In this document: positions 56,901 through 64,000 of the stretch, piece by piece | Numbering within the stretch: position 1 is the stretch's first letter | Layout of the letters: every line of letters begins with the position of its first letter | NCBI GenBank assembly: GCA_920105625.2 | Contig: OV050031.1 | Location: 228,084,194 to 228,148,193 of the forward strand | DNA length: 64,000 nt | Reading direction: 5' to 3' | DNA from: Clusia tigrina | Taxonomy: Eukaryota; Arthropoda; Insecta; Diptera; Clusiidae | Translations under genes and position numbers: made by a program | The notes under the pieces: model-generated | Seen by the model: only the letters and a program-made list of their open reading frames with translations | What the model was told of the DNA's origin: nothing | The model's database searches: none

Positions 56901-59900
56901 CTATGTGTCCACAGTTCGCGCAACTATCGACCTGTTCAGAGAATCTCATGAAATGGTGATGTCAACTAGTCGCAGTTTGATACCATAACTTTTTCTTGTC
57001 TTAAGTGCCTCATCTATGCTGGCATACCAATAATAATTACGTATCACATGGAGAATATAATACGAGTAATTGGCCAAAATCATTTCAATCTTTTGTGTTC
57101 AGCAGCAATCGAAGTCGTGGAGGACCGTGGACCGACGTGGTAAGCCATAAACTGTATTTCAATCAACCAAAATCTCAGACATTTCTTCTTTCATCACAAT
57201 TTAAAGATACAGAATCTTAATGGAATCCCCTATACAAGTCATAAGGAACGAATAACAAAAGTAATATGAGGCAGTCATGAAAAGTGGTTAAACTGTTTAT
57301 GTCACTTATCAGGACTCACCTTGGCACCGTAGCAGTGCTTCATGCTTAAATGCAGTTCCCTGAAACGACTATAGCGACGTAATATGTTCAATCTGCCATC
57401 GGGCAGGACAAAGCGGATTTCATATTCGTAGTGAGTCTGTTTCCCAGCACCCCGCATCACAAAGCTGGGTATAGTGATGTAGTGATCCGCTTCAGCTGCG
57501 TAATGAAAGCAAATTTCACAAATTAAAATCTACTGGAGTAAAACTGTCTCTGTTATATCTTACGAAGCTCGCGCATAGAAGGACAGGAACGCGTCATATT
57601 CGGCAAATAGGGCGAGTCCTCCATTGTGTTCGAGCTCATCACACTCGCTCGCCTAATGGACGGTGACAGTTCGCCATACTGCGTTTGCTGGTCTAATTCG
57701 TTTTCTGTGGTGCAGCACTGCATATCCTCGCCATTGCCACTCTGCAGCAATTCCATTTCCATTTTGATGCAGCGCCGCTGCAACTCCTGCAACTCGGAGA
57801 TCTGCGCATCCAACTGCGACTTATTCACATCCATTTCAAGGTTCTTCATGATTAAAGCCTTCTGGGTGGCAATTTTGCGGCGCAGGGCATGTAGCGCGCA
57901 ATAGGGGCGTGCCACGCCAGAATTCCGTCCCATTTCGCAGGATGAACAGGAATTGGTTTCTTCGTCGGAAGTGCGCCCGCCACCCTTTCCATTGCAGCCC
58001 GTACCGTGGGACATGGACAAGCCATGCGATATGTAACCGTTGCCATTCGCGTGCGGCAACAGCGGCCGCACCGTATCGAAGCAGACACCGCTGTCACTCA
58101 TTAATCCGTTCGAGGGCGTCAAATCGCCATTCGTCGTGTTGGAACTGGACGCGGCGGTGCGTGTGCTAGAGGCATTGGAACAAGAGGAAACTTTTTGTGT
58201 CACGCTGGAATCATCTTCGCACGATGGGGAGGAGCAATTACTGAGCGGGCTTATTTCATCATCGGCAATTGTGGGCGTGCCGCCGTACGAGCAGTTCGAA
58301 AGCGCCGTGTGGAAAGTATCACAGGTCTCTGTGTCCGTCTGCGCTTCCATATCCGTACTCCCCGAGCTCTTCGGCAGCTGCAAGTTCATGCTGCAAATGG
58401 GGAAAATTGGGCATTTAATCACTTAATTTATACCGGAATAAGGAGAAGGGGATTACGTTTGCTTCTTCAGGCGCAGTCGTTGCACCTCTGCTTCGCTTTC
58501 CTGGCGCTCCAACTGCAGTTTCATCAAATGTGCTTGTATCTGCAAAATGTTCTCGTCCACTTTGGCAATTTTATTTGTGCTGGCATTGAGAACGAGCTCC
58601 TTCTCGGCGATTTGCTCGTCCAAATTGCGTATTTCTTCGTTCTGGAACGAAATGTGGAAGTCGAATTTTATGTTAGGACAATTTTACAGGAGGAGAAAAT
58701 GCTTTCAGCTTGGTAGTAAGTTATGATTAGTTATAGATCGTATTTAGACTCGTACTATATACTTGACGCATGCTTACATCTCGCCTGACGGTTTCTTTGA
58801 TAAATTGTGATGCAAATAAATCGAGTGAATCGGCCACTTGCAGCAACAAGTCATCGCTTAAAGGCGTCGCATTGTCGATCTTAAAACCAATCTGGGAAGA
58901 GAAGTTAATACACATTTTAAATGATTGTTTCTCTATGGGAGTGTGACTATCTCTAAAAACAATTCTAAACTTAATTGACATAAAGAATGCCCCAACTAAG
59001 GTGGCATTGTTGTTGGCAACACAAACCTCATCTAATTTTCCACAATCTTGCAATTCCTGCAATTCTTTCGCTACGTACTCAGAAAAATCGCGTTTCTTTG
59101 AGTCGAGCTGAGTCTGAAATGCTGAAATTTGTCTACACACGATATCAATCTAAAATGAAACAATTAAATAAAGAAACACAAATTAAATAAAAGAAAAGTA
59201 TACGGAGGAAGAACTAAAAATCAAGATGAAAGAAGGCAACTAAAAAGGAAATGGAGCGAATAAACAATAACATAAATAAGAGTATAAATGTGCGTACTAA
59301 AACTACAGAGACGGAGCTAAGATTACAACTATATAGCAGAAGCTTTTATCCTTGTGATCAAATTGAATGAAACATGAAACAGAAATTGAAATATGCTGCC
59401 ACACCAATCCTTTCTAGCAACCAGTTTAAAAGCTCGGAATTTGACTTTGTTCTTCCATAAACGACATCATATTCGCGACATTGTTATTTATACTCATGCA
59501 GCAAGCTCAAGTCTACACCGGGTCAAGTTTTACCTGCACTTTTTCATTATTTTTCTCCCAGAGCAGCATATCCCTACGCGCCAGCAGCTCCTCCTCGCGA
59601 CAACGCAGCAACTCCAAGCTATTCACCTCCTCTTTTTCCAAACTTTTCAGCTCGTCGGTGAGTTTGCGCACCTTTGCTTTATACTGATCATGCATCTGCA
59701 CTCGTTCCTGTAGGATTATTCAAATATATGTTAAGAATACAATGAATTTTAAGACAACTGCTCAAACTGACAATATTCAACTGCTTGAGCGCATTCTCGA
59801 TGGTTTCCAAAATTTTCCTGTTCTCGTCTTGCAACTCGGGATCATCACGTGACATGGGCTTGGTGGGGTAATACTGTCGATCGGGGCGCTTGTACGGCGA

Positions 59901-62608
59901 ACTCGTCATGCTGCCACTCATCGCATCGTCCTCGGAGTAAAAACTGGAGGAGAGTAGATTCTCGCGTGATGAAGTGATCAGCGACAAACGCGACATATCC
60001 AATTGTGAACGACTCAGGTCCTTGCGTAGCTTAGCCGCTTCGGCGGGATTGTTGAAGCGGAAGATATTGGTGCGGCCAAGCAGTATAATATCGCCCTGTG
60101 AGATATTCGTGGGCTCATCAATAAGATGAGCATTGAGCCAACATTGCGCCAAGTGGCGTGGGTGCAGCGTAACTATGCCATCGCTCAGGACAATGCTGCA
60201 GTGCTGTGCACGTATGCCGTCGCCGGTGAGTTCGATATCCTGCGGTATGTTAGAATCTTCGGTACCAATCAGAGTTTCGCCTTCCTGTGTAAGGAGAAAA
60301 AAAATATCTTTTTAAATGGACTCAACTTAACAATATTAAACACCGAGACTTACTTTCAAACTGTACAGAGTGACTCCGGTTGTCACATCATTGTGTATGC
60401 CAATTAAGTGTGGCATCTCGGAGTCCAACACCACACCCACACCAGATTTACGCAAGCCTAAACTTTTCTGCTCCTGCAATATGGATTGGGCCTCTTTCCA
60501 CTTTTCTGTCCACTCCTCGGTTAAAACTTTCTCCTGCGCCTCCTTCTTTTGCAAATCTTCGAGCATCTTCAGCGACGGCTGCAGTGAGTGCTAAAAGATA
60601 GAAGGAGCGGTTTAAAGCAGGGAAATGCCGCCAATGCTGAGCTCGAAACTTACTATGTCGCCAGTTAGCATCGATTTCAATTTGTTGATCTCCTCGCGCA
60701 ACTCGCGTATCAGTTTGACATTCACGTCCTCGTTTATTGTCGGCTTGTTAATAATGTTCTTCGCACGATTCGCGTAGCGCAGCGTACTTAGCGTCTCGCT
60801 GTAATTGCAGTCAGCCGGCGACAGAGCCGCTATCATAATCGTTTTACTGTTACCGCCGAGACTGTCCTTCAGCAGCCACGTGAGTATCGAGTCGCGGTAC
60901 GGTATGTAAAGGACACGCTTCGTTCCAGCCAAATTGGGGGCCAGGGAGACGCTGCCGCCAGTTTGCTCCGCCAACGCTGAGATAACACTACCCAGCGTAA
61001 CGAGCGATTTATTAATGTGGGCTCCCTCCTTCAGGCGTTGGCCAGTGGCACCAGTGGCATTCGCGCGTTCGCTGCAGTGAATGGAAAATGGAAAGTGAAA
61101 AGAAGTTGATAAATAGAAATGAAAGCAATTTGCATGCAACCGCCGCCACAGAGGTTTAGATATAAATGTGCGCTTATGTACAAACGCGATCAATGCGGTG
61201 CCTTTCAAATCTTTGCGAATTCTGGCCGTAAAAAGTAAAACCCATAAACGGGGCGAATGGCAAACATTTTAATTGGTTACTTTGCGGCGCCGTACGAAGC
61301 AGTTCAATTTCATTTATGGTTTGGACCGCACATTTGCGAGTGTTGTGTTTGGTTACAGCAGCGCGATCGCTCCCGAGGGTATCCTTGGCTCTCGCTGTTG
61401 ATGCTCTGCAGATGCCGTGGAAAACTCACCACATCCACATACCTCCACTTCGCAAAGGGCATTTTTTAAGCATACAAATCCAGGCAGAAAGACCTGAGCT
61501 AGAAAAGTTCCCGCAAGTCGAATGCCCCGAGGGCATCCGGAGCTTTGCAACTTTCTTATTCTTCTTCGCAACCGAAAAGCTCACGTTAACAGCTCCATAA
61601 TAATACGTAAGAGCGCACGACAGTGTGCGTTTGTGTTTGTGTGTTCCGGACACAACTACAAAGCACTGTTTCTAAAGCAGTTGGAGCCCTCGCTCTAATT
61701 AGATGTCAAGTTTAAAGCGGAGCTTTATTCAAAACTATGCGTTTGGAAACAGTGCACATCCAACAACCACCTCATTAAATTCATAATTCGTATGGGTACA
61801 ATGAAATCAACCCACCTGCCCGCCAAATCCACCAAATGGATTTTCGAAACAGTTTCGCTTGGCATGTCATTCATGAAGACCGCCTGCACAAAAGTTATTG
61901 TAAAGATAGCGTGACTGCGGCTGCTTGTATCGTTCATGTTGGTGCTGGCCGTAGTGCGTTGAATGTTACCGCGTGTGATGCATTCCTGCGGAGTAAAAGA
62001 AAAAAGCATTTCTTTAGTAAAAGTTATAAAATACCACCCACAACGCGTCGTGACTAACTCTCTCCTCATCTACGTTGCATAGAAATATGGGTAACTGCTA
62101 TTGCAGGTACGAGTAAAAGGGGTCATGGAAAAGAGTTGACAAAACTTTATAATAATGAAACAATATGGGACTATAAATATCCAATTTTAACTGCTTAAAT
62201 AACAAATACATATATAGTCAATTAAATGTGCCCGGGGACTCACTCACTAAATCGCTAATATTATTTCCTCCCTCTCAATATTCATTGGTTTTACCTGAAT
62301 TTCATCGAAGTCGGACACTGCGTGCTGAGATAAATTCTCCACATAGGGGCCGAGACTGCGATGTTCTCGCACGCGCAAACCATGTCCCGTGCTCTGCGGC
62401 CCCAGCAAATCCTTTACACGCTCATTATAAATCTCCAGATAGCTCGCGTGTGTCTTGTAGCCCGTGCCTGACTCCTGGCCCACTCGCATGCGCGCGAATA
62501 ACTCTTCACAGATACGTGGAATGAGGCCGGGATTGTCGGATGTGCCCATCATTGTGAAGGTTTTGCCAGAGCCAGTTTGGCCGTAAGCAAAAACACACGC
62601 ATTGTAGC
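53984..62608 (-). CDS. Klp98A: Kinesin-3 motor with FHA and PX domains, KIF16B/Klp98A type (5' end outside window)
   Basis: Twelve exons join in frame: 62608-62295, 61985-61816, 61071-60654, 60590-60354, 60284-59772, 59707-59534, 59149-59027, 58891-58778, 58641-58457, 58390-57564, 57495-57320, 54226-53984, about 1164 residues. The first begins in the middle of the motor: GQTGSGKT (P-loop), then NDTSSRSH (switch I), DLAG-SE across a splice (switch II) and [16 protein letters not shown]. Next come the neck, an FHA domain ([12 protein letters not shown] region), coiled coils, a Ser-rich linker, and a C-terminal PX domain with RRYSRFREL and FPRRELF. This order is that of KIF16B, a plus-end motor carrying PI3P-positive endosomes. 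About 85 N-terminal motor residues must lie beyond 64000. All seen residues are intact. The last intron is 3.1 kb and repeat-filled. Confidence 0.93.
54262..54850. repeat. GAGT/GTAT minisatellite in the last kinesin intron
   Basis: Mostly 19-bp units (GATGTATGTATGAGTGAGT) with shorter variants and GAGGCACGTATGAGTGAGT blocks. Degenerate GATGTAGATGTGAATGATG repeats continue to about 55070. It creates His/Ser/Thr-rich frames on the minus strand by composition. Confidence 0.9.
55505..55930. repeat. GATA tail and two imperfect 180-bp tandem units in the kinesin intron
   Basis: AGATATATAGATAGATAG at about 55510-55527 resembles a retroelement tail. GTTACAAGAATTTGAATGTTG at 55619 and its counterpart at 55799 begin two units that share GCCATTTGAAGTTTTATCAG and ACTCAAGGGTA. 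No coding potential is visible. Confidence 0.7.
55931..57319. other. Remaining part of the last kinesin intron
   Basis: No gene or repeat is recognised. The minus-strand splice donor of the 57495-57320 exon is at 57319-57318 (GTGAGT). Confidence 0.5.
61072..61815. other. Kinesin intron
   Basis: The 744-bp intron between the switch II exons has a GTGGGT donor and a CTGCAG acceptor on the minus strand. Short open frames inside have no domains. Confidence 0.7.
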
Positions 62609-62914
62609 CTAGAATAAAATACCATATTAAATTGTAGAATAAGAGTGGGCAGAGTAAATTATTTTAATACGTAAATTTTTATGTGAATATATTAGCAGAC
62701 CACCACTCAGCGTAGCAGGGAATAAAAAATGTTAGATGCATTATTTTTGTACGACCGTCGCCTTCCTCCCGTACCATTTGTTTTCGGATATATCGAAGTA
62801 GGTTTGAAAGTGGCCGCAGCAGAAGAAAATCCATAGAGATGGGCATAAATGGGTATCAAATCATACAAATCGGTTGACCATGTATTTATTTATAAAAGGA
62901 ACCAAGCATTGAAG
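62609..62914. other. Kinesin intron, left part up to the retrotransposon
   Basis: This stretch is intron upstream (in gene direction) of the first exon in the window, ending on the minus strand in TATTCTAG. It carries the left copy of the retrotransposon target duplication (62904-62914). Confidence 0.6.
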
Positions 62915-63537
62915 ATTTATTTAACGGTGTTATACACCGCGACCTGAAAGATCTATTGTGATGCCCCTATTTATTTAAAAGATAAAGATACTCTCATCTA
63001 CAGATCTACAGATTTATTTAAAAGATGAAGATAGTCTCATCTACAGATCTTCTGTCAGGTGAATTTCCGACAGGAATTCATATATTTTGGAGGAATTAAG
63101 TTGAGGAATCTTGCTCATATCGAAGATATATTCTCCAAAACACCTGAGTCTATTATGTACCAATGGTCCACAGTCTGTGATCAGATTCAGTGAGGTTTCG
63201 TCACTTTCTCCACAGAATCTACAGATGGCATCTCAAGATAGACTCAGCTTATTCATAAGGTAGTTGAGTCTACAGAGTCCGCTTAAAATGCCTGTGATGA
63301 TTCTTAATTTACTCCGAGACATGTTTATTAACTCTTTAACTCCTTTAGGATTAAAATCTCCCAGCAAAGCTTTGGACTGTCTTAGTCCCGTAAGCGTTTT
63401 CCAGGTTTGACTTCTTTTTGCATCTGTACACTTCTTCAACAGACTTCGGATGGTATTGAATGATAGTCCACAGAAGGGTTCAGGGCGGTAGAACTGAGAG
63501 GACACAACTTTTAAGCTATCAGACGTCTCATTTTCCT
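62915..63537 (-). mobile_element. 5'-truncated non-LTR retrotransposon, copy 3, in the kinesin gene
   Basis: 623 bp in minus orientation, so in the same direction as the host gene. It is flanked by an 11-bp direct repeat AAGCATTGAAG (62904-62914 and 63538-63548). The 3' region GTTATACACCGCGACCTG matches 6060 and 8790. The minus strand encodes the protein end: an Arg/Lys-rich stretch (KCTDAKRSQTWKTLTGLRQS), then LRIITGILSGLCRLNYLMN, a Cys block and the tail, with small frame breaks. The 3' region also has a short internal duplication (CATCTACAGAT at 62995 and 63039). This is the longest of three copies. Confidence 0.9.
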
Positions 63538-63548
63538 AAGCATTGAAG

Positions 63549-64000
63549 TAAGTTCACCCATATACGAGTGAAGCCCATATCATATGGGGAGCAATACAAT
63601 CACTTGATACACATATATACGAGTATCATCAAAATCAGTGGATTCCACTGTTTCCTCTGTTAAATGAGCACTGAGAGACACTGAGAGACCCGCCGATATA
63701 TGCAATAATGGATAGTTTTATTTTCTAAAATCTGTTTTGAATGTGCCCACCCACCGTTGACGAATCTATTCTTGATTGATGTAAAACTGTTCAATGTTCT
63801 GTTTAAGAGGAGCTCTAAATTATCAGCTAATTTATCTCATCTGCGATTAGCATCTACCAAGCTATATATCTAGACCAAATAGGGTATATAATATACAAAT
63901 ATAAAATTTGACAGACAGTTTCATTGTTTTCTTCGCTTACAGGTAGCTCTGGAGTTTTATGAGAAGTTACTTTGCCAGCCATATTTATCCCATATCACTT
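63549..64000. other. Right end of the window, presumed kinesin intron
   Basis: I looked here for the missing motor exon on the minus strand and found none. No other feature is supported. Confidence 0.45.

Noticed and set aside
63549..64000. Missing first motor exon of the kinesin
   Set aside because: I searched the minus strand for the N-terminal motor strand and found no match; it must lie beyond the window.

Overview
This window is nuclear DNA from a dipteran, most likely a tephritid or related acalyptrate fly (an inference). It has intron-bearing genes with short GT-AG introns and fly-type protein families, embedded in AT-rich DNA full of transposon remnants, SINEs and minisatellites.

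Four protein-coding genes can be supported. (1) An intronless minus-strand gene at 10722-11756 encodes a 344-residue coiled-coil protein with one IQ motif and a Lys/Gly tail, of the axonemal dynein regulatory complex DRC9/DRC10 type. (2) A four-exon plus-strand gene at 22734-26103 encodes a 937-residue protein with an N-terminal coiled coil and a Tyr-rich, OCRE-like C-terminal part; I do not recognise it. (3) A seven-exon plus-strand gene at 45263-49182 encodes an 1185-residue Armitage/MOV10L1-type superfamily 1 RNA helicase of the piRNA pathway. (4) A kinesin-3 gene (KIF16B/Klp98A type) lies on the minus strand; twelve exons from 62608 to 53984 cover most of the motor, FHA, coiled-coil and PX domains. 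Its first exon or exons lie beyond the right edge.

Genes 1 and 2 each have an RFX-type X-box upstream (11934-11946 and 22380-22393), which suggests ciliary regulation of both. At 5728-5857 there is a cluster of perfect heat-shock elements followed by a TATA box and an A-rich leader, but no heat-shock gene. Its leader is broken by a retrotransposon insertion.

The rest is mobile and repetitive DNA. A mariner (19754-21035) has intact inverted repeats and a frameshifted transposase. There is a 171-bp mariner-like MITE (42896-43066) and a 0.6-kb element bounded by 32-bp inverted repeats (43622-44243). Five tRNA-derived SINE copies are visible. There are many 5'-truncated non-LTR retrotransposon ends, three of them from one family with recognisable target-site duplications. 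Large tandem arrays have units of 44, 58, 23, 9, 26, 21, 2 and about 19 bp. Several of these arrays create long but meaningless open reading frames.
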